In this document: in pieces, positions 1 to 10,335 of the stretch
How positions within the stretch are numbered: position 1 is the stretch's first letter
How the letters are laid out: each line of letters opens with the position of its first letter
NCBI GenBank assembly: GCA_019914945.1
Contig: CM034105.1
Coordinates: forward strand, 7,254,001-7,318,000
Source: Typha latifolia
Lineage: Eukaryota; Streptophyta; Magnoliopsida; Poales; Typhaceae
Direction: 5' to 3'
DNA: 64,000 nt
Notes under the pieces: model-generated
The model's input: the letters and a program-made list of their open reading frames with translations, nothing else
What the model was told of the DNA's origin: nothing
Database searches by the model: none
Made by a program: the position numbers and the translations under genes

Positions 1-2104
1 GTATGAATTATAAAATTAATTAAAATTAGACCACCTCTATACTTATTTAGCCTTTTATTTTATTTTATAATTATATATTTAGAAATACTCTTATATAAAA
101 GGAAACAGGCCTCTTCTCCTTATATTATAACTAACATTTTATAATAATAAAAAATTATAATATTTGAATCGTATCTATATTATAGACCTAATTATGTAAT
201 CAAAAATAAAGAAGAGTGATTCTAAATCTAATAAACTTTTATATTTTAACTGAATTAATTCTAATTAGATAAACAGCTAACATCATACTATTTAAATATT
301 TCAGATCCCGAACCCCCTTATTTGAGACCCCGTGGACCTTGCTAGTGATGAGTGTCACTTGGTTACCTGACGGACGTGAGAGATGCGTGGTTTGTAGCTT
401 CGATCCAGATGGTGAGTAGTCTTATCCCTTAAATGCCTTTCTCAAATTAGGTTATATTATATATTTGTGTATATGTATGTTTTGGCCTCCAGCATGATTA
501 TATGATTTTATCTAGAGATGATTATAGTCGAGCATATTTTATCATGCATTCGATTATACTGATTTGGAATGTGAGTACATTGGTGATATATATAGAGATG
601 ATCAGAGATGATTCTACTGTTATGATTGTTTACCGAGTTGATCTATAGCATGAGTATGCATGTGTTGACGATACAGTTGGATACTACATTGCATCATTTT
701 CGCTTGATTCCTATTCCACCTAAATTCCTATTATGCATTGACTTGTTATCGTACTGGATATATGCATATGATCTATCATTTAGAAGGAAAGCGTGAAATG
801 TGATTGATAGGATAGTTGATAGAAAGCATGAGGATACCCGAGTGGGCGCGAGGGTTCGGGCGTGCCTAGAGATGATTGATCGCTCGACATAGTCGCGATC
901 CTGTTGGCCTTACGTCTGAGGTCGTTAGTCTGTGTGCGCAGCAGACATTCGGACACATGCCGTTCGCTAGGGCATATGTGCGAGTTATCCTCACGAGGTT
1001 TCTATCAACTATGTGGGTGCCCAGTCCGGATGGATGTTGATACCCTAGCGGGTGGCGGGGTATGGTTATATTAGAGATACTCTTGCGGGTGACGGAGTAT
1101 GCTCTGAGCCTTTGGACATGATGTTGAGACCGGGTACCGGGTATTGACTGTGCATAGTGGTCTAGTATGATGATATTATACCGAGATGTCGGTGATGATC
1201 GTGATGTTGAGAAACACATATGATTTCATTATTATCTGACATACATGATTATTGAGTGGTCAATATACATCATATATGGTTGCATTTGATATTATAGCAT
1301 GGCCATGGTCGGCATGCATCATGTGTCAGATTTGATAGAGAGTTATGATGATCATATGACATGGAGATTTGTTTGTTCATTGTCGAGGATTTTATACTTT
1401 TATCAGTATGACATATTATCTACTTTTCATTTATGTATTATTGAGGATACATTCATATACTCATTCATGACATGATACTCTTTCTGATTCATATTATGCA
1501 GTATATGACTTACTCTTTGTTTGGCATCACTGATTCGGGGTAAGGTCTATTCACTGAGTCTTTTGCTCATGACTCTCTTTATTTCTTTTCTAATCCCCTC
1601 AGATATGTGGTATGTGATAACGACTTGAGAAGATATTTTAGAGCAATGATGAGGTAAGCTATAGATGCGAGATGGTATAGATGATAGTTTATATAGAAAT
1701 TGAGTTGTACCAGTATCTGATACTTGTACTCTTTTGTATTAGACGATGATTTGTATAATACAGGTCGAATCATAGTGTACTCTTGTATTAGTTATTTTAG
1801 TTGTATCTTGATGGTTTGTTGTAGCCTGTGTGGGTCCTGCCAGATTATGTAGCAGTCTAGTGTATATTATTGTGGACTTTGATATTCATATGTTAACAGA
1901 TTTATTTGGTTGAGAGTACGATTTATTTGGTGATGGATTATGTGATCATGGATAGGTTAGCATATTTTATTTGATGATGTCATAATTATATGTGCACAGG
2001 AGAGTATCTGGGTGTGACGGGCCCCGCCCGACCTGTCGCGTGCGTTGCGCGTGCCGTGTGAGCGCGTGGGCGTGCACATGCCCGTGCCGGGCGGGGGCGT
2101 TACA
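1..2104 (+). mobile_element. LTR-B, 3' portion of a long AT-rich LTR (left end outside window)
   Basis: The stretch is the reverse complement of the complete solo LTR at 30491-33452: the block around 300-345 matches 32265-32305, the block around 478-550 matches 32075-32135, and the GC-rich terminal block at 2016-2104 matches the first 75 bases after 30491. It ends in GGGCGTTACA, a CA terminus expected of an LTR 3' end, and is followed directly by family-A LTR sequence, so it was inserted there. Its 5' end and left target duplication lie outside the window. Open frames inside it (for example 866-1219 on the minus strand) have no counterpart in a protein family I recognise and are taken as chance. 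Confidence 0.8.
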
Positions 2105-2166
2105 CAAAGACACCCCTAAAGTGTATCAATGCTCGAGATGACATCGGTGAAGTCTGAATCGTATTA
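2105..2166 (-). repeat. Family-A LTR remnant (5' end)
   Basis: About 62 bases match the first 60 bases of the family-A LTR on the minus strand (compare 8670-8733 and 57130-57200), ending in a decayed GAATCGTATTA instead of GAATCGTATCA. The rest of this LTR must lie to the left of the inserted LTR-B, outside the window. Confidence 0.75.
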
Positions 2167-2838
2167 TTACCACAAGATTGGGTCCGCAAGGACTGATCCT
2201 AATGGCACCATGGCAGCAATGCTACAAACCACAAGGGCGCCGCACCGATTTGCTAGAGGAGGAACCTTGAGAGGAGTTGGACGAGCCCCCATATCAACTA
2301 ATGGTCCAGCAACATGAGCCGCTTCACCGAGGACGTGAGAACGGACGCGATCAAATGCTACAATCCTAATTGTTCGAGTCGATTTTCCTAAATTCAACGG
2401 GGGCAACCCGTTAGATTGGATCTATAGGGCAGATCAATTCTTCACCTATCAAGGGACACCTGACCACCAAAAGGCACTTCTAGCCTCATTCCACCTTGAA
2501 TACGTAGCGGTGAGGTGGTTTCAAGAAGCACATTGCGCGCACGCCTTCACTACTTGGGAGGAGTTCTCCGATGCGCTTTGTGTGCATTTTTGACCCTCCG
2601 ACTATGAAGACTTCCAAGCCACTTTGACGAAGCTAACCCAAAAGACCTCTGTAAGAGCCTATCAAGAGGAGTTTGAAAGAATTAGCCATCAAGTCCACAA
2701 GTGGTCGGACTCTGCTCTCAAAAACACCTTCATCTCCGGGCTTCGTCATGATATCTAAATGGAAGTCAAGGAGAGTCATCCTACCACCTTGCTAGAGGCC
2801 TTCTCAATGGCATAAATGATGGAGAAAAAGATATGATA
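2167..2838 (+). pseudogene. Ty3/gypsy gag (capsid) pseudogene, second gag lineage
   Basis: A retrotransposon gag capsid region can be read across stops: DFPKFNGGNPLDWIYRADQF near 2384, SFHLEYVAVRWFQ near 2490, a YEDFQATLTKL block near 2605, the EEFERIS block near 2670 and a FISGLRHDI block near 2733. These are the standard landmarks of plant gypsy capsid and match the capsids near 3420 and 41950, but with clearly different residues, so it is a separate gag lineage. In-frame stops occur near 2594, 2757 and 2813. It begins immediately after the family-A LTR remnant and runs directly into a family-C gag at about 2840, so both ends are recombination or insertion joints. Confidence 0.75.
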
Positions 2839-2839
2839 G

Positions 2840-4270
2840 TTGAAGGCAATAAGGGAAGACTCAATCCATAATAACCGTAACCGAGAGGTCGATTCCGTTG
2901 GGGCGGCCACGGTAGGACCGAGTCAACTATTGTCCATGGGTGTGAACATGGGCTTGACAGATGAACTTAGGAGCATATTCCAAACATTGCTGCATAGGGT
3001 GGACACAATGCAGAATGATCATAATGCTTTGAAGGAATATGTCATGAACCGATCAGCTTCGTCATCTCTTCGACGAAGATCGGTGCCTCAAGAAGAATTA
3101 GCGGCGGGACCACACTAAACCGAAACCCCATAGGTCCAGGTACGATATGTTAATGTCAATGATCCTCTCTTACTTATTCCTACACATCATCCCCCTCCTC
3201 CGATACATAACCCAAAACTGGCGGTGGTGGAACTCGAGAGATGTGCGGCATTAGTGCGCTTCGACGATGAAGAGGAGTGGCACATAGAGGATGAAATTGA
3301 TCTCTTTGGAGATGGTGATGGGCGTGCTCGAGGATTCAGAGAAGGAGATCAACAAGCACAAAGGTTCAAACCTGAACCAAGTATTCGCGAACTCGACAAT
3401 GCTATTTGGGGGAGAACCGCACGCTTGGACTTCCCAAAATTCCAAGGTGGTGATCCGACGGATTGGGTATTTTCAAGTGGAGCAATACTTTGATTCTCAA
3501 GGGATAGCGTAGGAGACAAAGATACAAATGGCAAGCTTTCACCTCCAAGGAATGGTATTACATTGGTATCGATCGGCTATTCGTGGTGGAGGATTTACCA
3601 GTTGGGCTGACTTTTGTAGGAGGATTATATACAGATTTGGGATAGTGGCGTATGAAGATTTTGCTGCCACATTATGCAAGATGATTCGGAGGACAACCGT
3701 ATTAGAGTACTAAACAAAATTTGAAAGAGTTAGTAGTCATTGTGAGCCACCTTGTCCCGAATTGACATTGATGAGCACATTCATTTTAGAGCTGCAGGAG
3801 GTGATCTAGGCGGATGTTCGTGCTCTCTATCCTACCACTCTTGAGGAGGCCTTTGAGATAGCCGTGAGGATGGAGCAAAAACACAAGGCTCTCAAGATGG
3901 CAGTGAAAGCAAGTTAGGGCAACCAAGATGGGTGGTTTGCGCCTAGAATGTCGGCTGAAAATTCTGCAGGTTCAAATGCAGCGACTACTAGTACTGGAGT
4001 ACAACCACCCTTGAGACCTTTTTCTAATGTTAGAGGAGCCACAAGACCCCCCGTTTAAACTCTCATACCTGCCTAGGTGGAGGAGCGAAGAGCGAAGGGC
4101 CTTTGCTTTCGATGCGATGAATGTTTCACCCTCGATCATCGGTGTTCCAAACCGATCGGGAGTGTGATGCTCATCGATGGTCTCGAGGGGGACATGAGGT
4201 TGTTGTTGCTGGAGAGTATTCAGAGGAGGTCCATGAGGAGGCCTTGGAGGGGGGCGTGGAGGAAGATATC
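2840..4270 (+). pseudogene. Family-C gag pseudogene (Ty3/gypsy)
   Basis: The N-terminal region 2840-3118 (HNNRNREVDSVGAATVGPSQ onward) matches the gag starts at 26631 and 29797 but lacks their first 20 or so residues. The capsid follows at 3224-3713 (LDFPKFQGGDPTDWVF; SFHLQGMVLHWYRSAI; YEDFAATLCKM) and continues with stops to about 4070. The zinc knuckle near 4100-4155 reads CFRCDECFTLDHRCSKP, of the CX2CX7HXC type common in plant gypsy elements. Several stops and frameshifts separate these blocks, so no full Gag can be made. Gag would form the particle in which reverse transcription happens. Confidence 0.85.
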
Positions 4271-4282
4271 TAAGCTGAAATA

Positions 4283-4591
4283 TTGATGCATACATATTTG
4301 GGTACTTCTGCGCCGAGGACATTGCGGGTGGACGAACTCGTTAGAAAGAATTATGTGTGCATCCTCATCGATTCCAGGAGTACACACAACTTTCTAGATG
4401 AGAGGTTAGTGAGGAGGTTGGGCTTGGACGCTGAATCGACCGCGGGGTTTGACGTTGCTATCGGAAACGGTACGAAGCTTCGGGCGGAGAGCTTGTGTCG
4501 CCGGGTCGGTATACGAGTGCAAGGACACGACATCATTGTGGACTTGTATCCATTGGCACTAAGAGGAGTGGACATTGTGCTAGGAACTTAG
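4283..4591 (+). pseudogene. Family-C aspartic protease domain, active site altered
   Basis: The frame carries the retropepsin-like stretch of gypsy Pol: ILIDSRSTHNFLDERLVRRL with the downstream DIIVDLYPLALRGVDIVLGT. The catalytic triad should be D-S/T-G; here it reads D-S-R, so the glycine is lost and the enzyme would be inactive. The domain follows the gag zinc knuckle and precedes reverse transcriptase, the normal gypsy order. The frame ends at a stop in the conserved LGTQWL block. Confidence 0.85.
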
Positions 4592-4632
4592 TGGTTGTAG
4601 AGCCTGTCCCATTTGATTTCTGAAGTATGTAG

Positions 4633-5609
4633 ATGAAATTTAAGCAAGGAAACAAAGAGGTGCGGCTTGATGGCATTCGATCTCCGCCAATCCCAGTGAT
4701 GCAGCCGATGGTGGGGCTGCCTAGTGCGAGTGATTTGGCCTATCTTCTTGAGTTAAGACCAGCACGAGATGAGCCTCTAATGAGTCCAGGTACTACAATT
4801 GATTTGTCTAATTTATTAGATAAATTTGCTGGACTATTTAAGGAGTCAAAGGAGTTGCCACCAAGGCGAACGGCGGACTATCGCATAGAGATTATGCTCG
4901 GGGCTGCACCGGCAAACGTGAGATCATATCGGTATCCACATGTGCCAAAAGAAGTTATCTCCAAGATGGTAGCCAAAATGTTGGAGCAAGGCCTCATACA
5001 ATAGAGTCATAGCTCTTACTCATCGCCCATGCTATTGGTGCGGAAGAAGGACGGGATATAGCATTTTTGTGTCGACTACCAGGCACTAAACGCTATCACC
5101 GTCAATGACCCGTATCCCATTCTAGTAATAGAGGAGCTGCTGGATGAGCTTGCAGGGGCGACCATATTCAGCAAGCTTGACTTGAGGGCTGGGTATCATC
5201 AAATTAGAGTTCACTCGACAGATGTGCATGAAACTTTATTTTGAACTCCGGACGAGCACTATGAGTATTGGGTGATGCTCTTTGGTATTACCAATGCTCC
5301 AACAACTTTCAAGGCCTCATAAATGATATCTTTTGGCCTTTACTGCGAAAGTATGTCTTGGTATTCTTTGACGACATTTTGGTGTATAGTAGGACTAAAA
5401 TAGAGCATTGGCGGCATTTGGAAGATGTGCTGAATTTATTGAAGCAAAACCAGTTGAAGATTAAGAAGTCCAAGTGCCTATGGGGATTACCACAAGTGGA
5501 GTATTTAGGCCACATTATCACAGCGGAAGGAGTGGCGGCGGATTTTCAAAAGGTGGCATGCAAGACCACTTGGCCGATCCCTACTTCTACCACAGGATTG
5601 TGAAGATTC
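4633..5609 (+). pseudogene. Family-C reverse transcriptase pseudogene
   Basis: The linker and RT N-terminus are open at 4633-5004 ([39 protein letters not shown]). After a stop near 5002 the fingers region is read as [10 protein letters not shown] near 5076 and [14 protein letters not shown] near 5173. The palm motif [12 protein letters not shown] lies near 5366, and the thumb ([20 protein letters not shown]) runs to a stop near 5600. The catalytic pair D-D is intact but stops and a frameshift near 5240-5310 break the protein. RT copies element RNA into DNA in the particle. Confidence 0.85.
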
Positions 5610-6161
5610 TTGGGGCTGACTGGGTATTATCGCCGCTTCATCGCTGAATTTGGCAGGATCGCTGCTCCTCTCACTTTTTTGCGAAAGAAGGACTCTTTTA
5701 AATGGACGAATGAAGCCACTACGGCCTTTGAAAAGCTGAAAATAGTAATGACAACGACACCCGTTCTAGCTTTACTGAACTTCACCAAAGAGTTCGTTAT
5801 GAAATATGATGCATCGGGAGTTGGAATAGGAGTTGTACTAATGCAAGGAGGACGTCCCATAACCTTTCTTAGCAAGGCTTTATCACAAACATCCCAGCAA
5901 TTATCGACCTACGAGAGAGAGATGTTGGCAATTCTGCATGCGGTCACAAAGTGGATGCCTTATTTGATCAGTAGGCGATTCAATATCCGAACCGATCAAA
6001 GGAGCCTTCCATACTTTATGGGACAGTGTATTCACACTCCGGCACAGCATAGATGGGTCACAAAATTATTGGGTATGACTATGAAATTCAATACAAGAAG
6101 GGAAAGGAAAATAGAGTGGTGTATGCACTATTGTGCCAACCCTATATCGCCAAGCTCGTAG
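5610..6161 (+). pseudogene. Family-C RNase H domain (Ty3/gypsy)
   Basis: A 183-codon open frame begins at the RT connection (GLTGYYRRFIAEFGRIAAPL) and contains RNase H landmarks: MKYDASGVGIGVVLMQGGRP (first acidic residue), LSTYEREMLAILHAVTKWMP (glutamate) and IRTDQRSLPYFM (aspartate). The final part is frameshifted: the expected HRWVTKLLGYDYE becomes LLGMTMKFNTRRERKIEW. It is the best preserved Pol block of this copy but is cut off from RT by a stop at about 5601. Confidence 0.85.
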
Positions 6162-7017
6162 CCTTTTCTTCTTCCACTTTTTCTTTCCTTGACGAGCTAA
6201 GGTAGGCATGTACATCTGACCGAGATGTTATGAGATTGTTACAGAAGGTATTGGATGATCTGGAGCGCCATCCAGAGTTGGATAACTGAGGCGGTTTGCT
6301 GCTGGACTGCAGGTGCATTCGGGTGCGCACAAATGATGGATTGCGATAAAAATTGTTGGAGCAGTTTCACCAAACTCTAGAGGCTGGTCATGAGGGTGTC
6401 TTGAGGACTTATAGGAGGATATCATAGAGCGGCACATGGCCAGGATTGAGGCCGGATTTGAGGAGTTTTGTTTGTGCTTGCGAAGTCTATCAAAGGGCTA
6501 GGGCAACCACATTGAAACCGGCAAGATTACTTCAGCCTTTGTCGATACTGGACTGTGTTTGAGAAGACATTTCTATGAATTTCATAGAAGGTCTTTCACT
6601 GATACATGGTTATTTTGTTATTTTTATCGTGGTTGACAGATTGAGCAATTATAGACAAGTTAGTAGCTGAAATTTTGTTAGAGATGTTGCTTGGTTGCAT
6701 GGCATGCCACGCACAATTGTCTCGGATCATGATCATTTATTTGTGAGCGAGTTTTGAATGGAGTTTTTAGATTGCAGGGGACTCAATTGAACTTTAGTTC
6801 GGTCTACCATCCATAGATGGACGGCCAAACTGAGGTGGTCAATCGAGGCATTGAGCAGTACTTGCGGTGATTTGTTGGAGAGATGCCGAGACGATTGTTA
6901 GAGTTCATACCGTGGGCGAGTGGTCTTACAACATTGCCCACCGAGCCAGTATTGGCATGACTCCATTCGAGGTGGTGTATGGATGCGCGACTCCGACATT
7001 ATGCGCTTATGACTATT
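6162..7017 (+). pseudogene. Family-C integrase remnant
   Basis: Across many stops and shifts the integrase plan is visible: LLLDCRCIRVRTNDGL near 6297, the histidines of the zinc domain in LEAGHEGVLRTYRRIS near 6378, a C-X2-C-like pair near 6470 (partly lost), first catalytic D in SMNFIEGLSLIHGYF near 6570 (D changed to N), second D in IVSDHDHLF near 6717, and glutamate in DGQTEVVNRGIEQYLR near 6820. It ends at TPTLCAYDY near 7010, where a minus-strand LTR begins. The C-terminal GPY/F and chromodomain parts are missing here. Confidence 0.75.
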
Positions 7018-7326
7018 AAGCTCTGATAACAAATGATAAGCTCTAATATCAATGACAAGCTCTGATACCAATGATAGGCTTATTATAAGAATCAGTCCGC
7101 ATAACAGTGGAAAAATATTCGTCAAATATAGACGTTCTCTATATGTGCGAACGCGATGCAGGTGTTCGAATTCACCCGACCGCATTAAAACGCACAATAT
7201 GTGTTCTTTATATTTGCGAACCTGATGTAGGCATTCGCAAGGGCGTTCGAACGCGACTTACACGAATTTTATTTTAATGAAAATAAACAACCAATGCAGT
7301 AAGAAAAGATCCTAACTAAACGTATC
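7018..7326 (-). mobile_element. Truncated family-C LTR with PBS-like units
   Basis: On the minus strand this is a shortened family-C LTR: the 5' end is at 7326 (sequence AAACGTATCA on the plus strand), with GCGTTCGAACGC-type palindromes at 7140-7260 and a 3' end of three PBS-like units (GCTCTGATAACAAATGATAA and neighbours) at 7018-7080. The region between, including the TATA box, is deleted. It abuts the end of the integrase remnant on the left and a family-C LTR end of opposite orientation on the right. Confidence 0.7.
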
Positions 7327-7470
7327 AATATGGTTTCATAATTTTCTGACTATAAGAGAATATTTGATGAATATTTTCTCACGGTTGCGCGGACTAATTC
7401 CTATAATAAATCCAGATATTGAAGGAATCATTTTGTAGCCTATCTTTTGATACAAGAACCCACAAAGGTC
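7327..7470 (+). mobile_element. Family-C LTR, 3' end only
   Basis: The block matches the last 140 bases of the family-C LTR (compare 29620-29757), including the GAATATTTTC and CCAGATATTGAAGGAATC stretches. It ends at AACCCACAAAG where the PBS should follow; instead integrase C-terminal sequence starts at once, so the PBS, gag and most of pol have been deleted from this copy. Confidence 0.7.
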
Positions 7471-7587
7471 CTAGTCGAGTGGCTTGGCAAACCATTTGAC
7501 GAGCTGACATAGGAGTTGGAGACGGACATCTTAGAGCATTTCCCTGACTTTACACTTTGAGGGCAAGGTGAGGGAAGCGTGGTGGGC
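7471..7587 (+). pseudogene. Pol C-terminal end (chromodomain tail) and polypurine tract
   Basis: The translation VEWLGKPFDELT, one stop, then ELETDILEHFPDFTL resembles the end of a gypsy chromodomain, where a tryptophan-rich strand is followed by a helix ending in FP-F-L. The stop codon TGA at 7558 is followed by the purine-rich tract GGGCAAGGTGAGGGAAG and the next LTR at 7588, the usual 3' end of the element. The Pol stop and the polypurine tract overlap closely, as in all other copies here. Confidence 0.65.
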
Positions 7588-7793
7588 TGATACACCTAGT
7601 TAGAGTCTTTCCTTATTGCATTAGTTATTTATTTTCATTAAAATAAATTTCCTGTAGGTCGCGTTCAAATGCGGAAGAGAACGTGAAATGTGCGTTTGAA
7701 CACCTACGTGCGAACGTCTGCATCAGTTCGCATCGATAGTGAACGTCTTTTGTGCGTTTGAACGCGATCGGGCGCATTCAAACGCGATCAGCA
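7588..7793 (+). mobile_element. Family-C LTR, part 1 of 3 (interrupted)
   Basis: Starts TGATACACCTAGTTAGAGTC right after the polypurine tract and runs through the GCGTTCGAACGC cluster. It is interrupted at 7793 by a solo family-A LTR, resumes at 8739, is interrupted again at 8789 by element C2, and finishes at 14776-15300. Joined on paper the three parts give an ordinary family-C LTR like 25789-26593. Confidence 0.85.
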
Positions 7794-8733
7794 TGATATG
7801 ATCTCCCCTTTTGGCTAAGGTTCGATCTCTTCCAATTCTCAGATCTGGACTGATTTTGTCATGGAACTTTGTAAATAGATCCCGAAAGATACCACCGTTG
7901 GATCGACGTGAAATTTTGTAGCCCTAGAAAAGAGCTTTCCAACAAATTAAGTTTTAGATGGATTGGATGTCGGGATCTCGAGATATTAGTGGACAAATAT
8001 CAGGGGGTTTGATCAGGATCCATGGATGGAGGCACGAGATCCTAGGATGATTATGGTTGGAGGTGGACCGGCGTTAATAGGGTGGCCCAGTGAAAAGTGG
8101 TGGTGGAAGTGTTATGGTTGATGGAAGGGTTAGGGCAAGTGTTGGGTAGATTGGAAGAAGGAGGAGGAGAGGGCCACCCCTAAGGGACTAGGGTGATTGG
8201 CCGGTCGAGGGAGGTTAGAAGCGGCGTCGCCGAGGATTGAGAGAACAAGAGCGAAGAAAACGAAGGAGGCAAGGCAAAACTCAATTCTTCAATAATGAAT
8301 CTATGGTTGCCATCCACATCCTTTAGAGGCTAACCAAATAATTCAAAATTAACCCTAAACAGTACATTATCGCCGACCGCGTTCGAACGCGCCCGCTCGC
8401 ATTCGAACGCACCTAGTTCGCTCTTCTCTAGATTTGCGAACGCGATGCAGCCGTTCGAACGCACGACCGAATGCACCTGTTTCTCACTTTTCTAGATTTG
8501 CAAACGTGACACAAGCGTTCACAGTGCGTTCGAACGCACAATTCACACTCTCTGGACGTGATGCAGGCGTTCCCAACCGTGTTCACAATCGCGTTCGAAC
8601 GCACTCCACCTGCATTTGAATGCGACTTACAAAAAATTATTTTCTTAGGAATTAAACATTAAAACAAGAAACAAAGACACTCCTAAAGTGAATCAATGCT
8701 CGAGACGACATCGGTGAACTCTGAATCGTATCA
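7794..8733 (-). mobile_element. Solo LTR of family A with target duplication CAGCA
   Basis: On the minus strand it starts TGATACGATTC (plus strand GAATCGTATCA at 8723-8733) and ends at 7794, plus-strand TGATATGATC, so the termini are near-perfect inverted repeats. The flanks CAGCA at 7789-7793 and CAGCA at 8734-8738 are a 5-bp target duplication, proof of one integration followed by recombination between LTRs. U3 holds the palindrome cluster (8371-8630). No PBS repeat units are inside this copy. The host sequence on both sides is a family-C LTR. Confidence 0.92.
8371..8630. repeat. Cluster of GCGTTCGAACGC palindromes in a family-A LTR
   Basis: A 12-bp perfect palindrome recurs with decayed copies, spaced 15-40 bp and joined by words such as TTTGCGAACGCGATGCAGGC. 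The same cluster is upstream of the TATA box at about 7658-7793, 20377-20550, 24477-24620, 25858-26015, 28960-29170, 34782-35030, 38818-39085, 40434-40680, 43195-43385, 44915-45160, 49525-49650, 52765-52965 and 56985-57090. Confidence 0.9.
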
Positions 8734-8789
8734 CAGCAGAAGTCCACTAGAATTAGGGTTAATAATTATTATTTTGGCTTGTTGGCTAC
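8734..8789 (+). mobile_element. Family-C LTR, part 2 of 3
   Basis: The 56 bases (CCACTAGAATTAGGGTTAAT and following) match the stretch of the family-C LTR just upstream of its TATA box (compare 26031-26078). The piece lies between the solo family-A LTR and element C2. Confidence 0.85.
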
Positions 8790-9810
8790 TGATAGGCTCT
8801 AATACCAATTGATAGGCCTTGATATCAAATTGATAGGATCTGGTACTAATTGTTATGCTCTGATACCACTTGATAGGCTCTGATACCAAATGATAGGTTT
8901 TTGTACCAGATGATGAGATCTGAAACCAAAAAATCGGCTACGGAACAATTCCTTAAGACCTGAATTTATTGTACTAAGTAGTCCGCGCAAGCGTGGGAAA
9001 ATATTCGTCAGATATTTTCTACTAGTGAGAAAATTATGAAACTAATTGGGTTGGATTCGAAATTTCCTGATCTACCACTTTTGTATTTACGCCCTTCATA
9101 GATTCGAACTGTAGTAGGGACAAAAATACGGAATAAAGTGGGTGATGGTGGTGGTGACGGGTGGAGTGGATGTTAGGGTAATGGATAGGTATGGAGGTGA
9201 AGGTGGATGGTGGATGTAATTAAGGGATATAAACAAAGGGAATGAAGTGGTCGAGATCCCAAAGAAGAGGGGTGGCTCGATAGTCGAGGGAGATTAGAAG
9301 TTAGGAGAAACCTTGCCAACGATAGAGGTGGAAGGATGGTGAAGAGGGAGGAGGGAGAAGTCTAGAGAGAAGATAAAAGGCAAGAAATTAATAATCCAAT
9401 TCCATAGTGAAGTTGGCTGCCATCCACATATTTATAGAGGCTAGCCAATAAGTCCTAAAATAATATGAAACCCTAACAAACCAACCAAACCAGTATTCCT
9501 TAGCTTCTCCGATTACCTCTCTGATTAGGCTTTCATTTTGTCAGAGATCGATTCCGAATCTAGAGAAGTAATGAATATAAATTGTAGATTTGGAGGTTGG
9601 AGACCTTATCCAAGTTGATATTATTTGGATATGTGTAGAATATTTTATGAATATTTTCCAAAAATTGTGCAGAGTTGGATTTAGCTAATTAAATAAAATC
9701 CTAACCTACTAAGACTCTAACTAAACCAAATAACTAAATAAGATAATTAGACTCAAACCACTAAGCCTAATCTCCTTTTGATGTGATCTAATTTGATCTG
9801 ATTCGTATCA
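8790..9810 (-). mobile_element. 3' LTR of element C2 (U3 variant C')
   Basis: The 5' end is at 9810 (plus-strand GATTCGTATCA) and the 3' end at 8790 (plus-strand TGATAGGCTC). Downstream of the TATA box it matches other family-C LTRs, but the U3 lacks the GCGTTCGAACGC cluster and has unrelated sequence (9480-9800) instead. The last 110 bases (8790-8900 on the plus strand) are about six PBS-like units, although this is the 3' LTR, where no PBS is expected. Length 1021 bp against 1027 for the 5' LTR. Confidence 0.9.
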
Positions 9811-9842
9811 ATCCCCACGCTTGCCCCACCTTGCCCTCAAGA
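9811..9842 (-). promoter_or_regulatory. Polypurine tract of C2
   Basis: On the minus strand the sequence next to the 3' LTR is GAGGGCAAGGTGGGGCAAGC, a purine-rich run that would prime plus-strand DNA synthesis. The Pol stop codon is just upstream of it, as in other copies. Confidence 0.75.
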
Positions 9843-10335
9843 TGAAAAGTCAGGTAATGCTTCAAAATGTTAGTCTCCACTCCCATTTCGCCTCATTGAA
9901 TGGATTGCCAAGACACTCAACTAGAATCTCTATCTCCAATTTGATACTATGTCGTCATCGGCACCTAGCAAGTACACAAACTAGCTCTACAATCTCTATC
10001 TCCTCCAATGGCTCCTGTAGAATTGATCTAACGATCTCATGATCTCCAATGCCCTTAGCAATGAAACATGGAAGACAGGATGCACTCTTGACCCCTCTGG
10101 CAACTCCAAATGATATGCAATCGGACCAATACGCTCCAACACCCGAATGCATCCGCGGTCCAACAGCAACCTGCCTCGATTCTCCAACTATGGATGGCGC
10201 TCCGGATCATTCGTCACCTCCTACAACAATCTCAAAATATCTGGGTCAGATGAACATGCATACCTCAGCTCGTCAAGGAAGGGAAAGGTAGGAGAAGAAT
10301 AGTCTACAAGCTCGGCGGTGTCGGGTTGGCGCGAT
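9843..10335 (-). pseudogene. C2 Pol C-terminus with the integrase core deleted
   Basis: Reading on the minus strand, the RNase H-integrase linker (ADALSR-like block, then TAELVDYSSPTFPFLDELRY) is followed by [14 protein letters not shown] and then at once by [20 protein letters not shown] and [10 protein letters not shown]. That is, the zinc-binding and DD35E core of about 270 residues is missing and the GPY/F-side domain follows directly. The same joint is present in element G (around 48420-48480), so this is an inherited deletion. The remaining C-terminus ([10 protein letters not shown]) precedes a frameshifted chromodomain region. Confidence 0.8.

Noticed and set aside
866..1219. 117-codon minus-strand open frame
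   Set aside because: Lies inside LTR-B; its counterparts in the other LTR-B copies are broken and no protein family is recognisable.
8371..8630. Heat-shock elements in the TTCGAA clusters
   Set aside because: Heat-shock elements need TTC and GAA separated by two bases; here they touch, so the match is only superficial.
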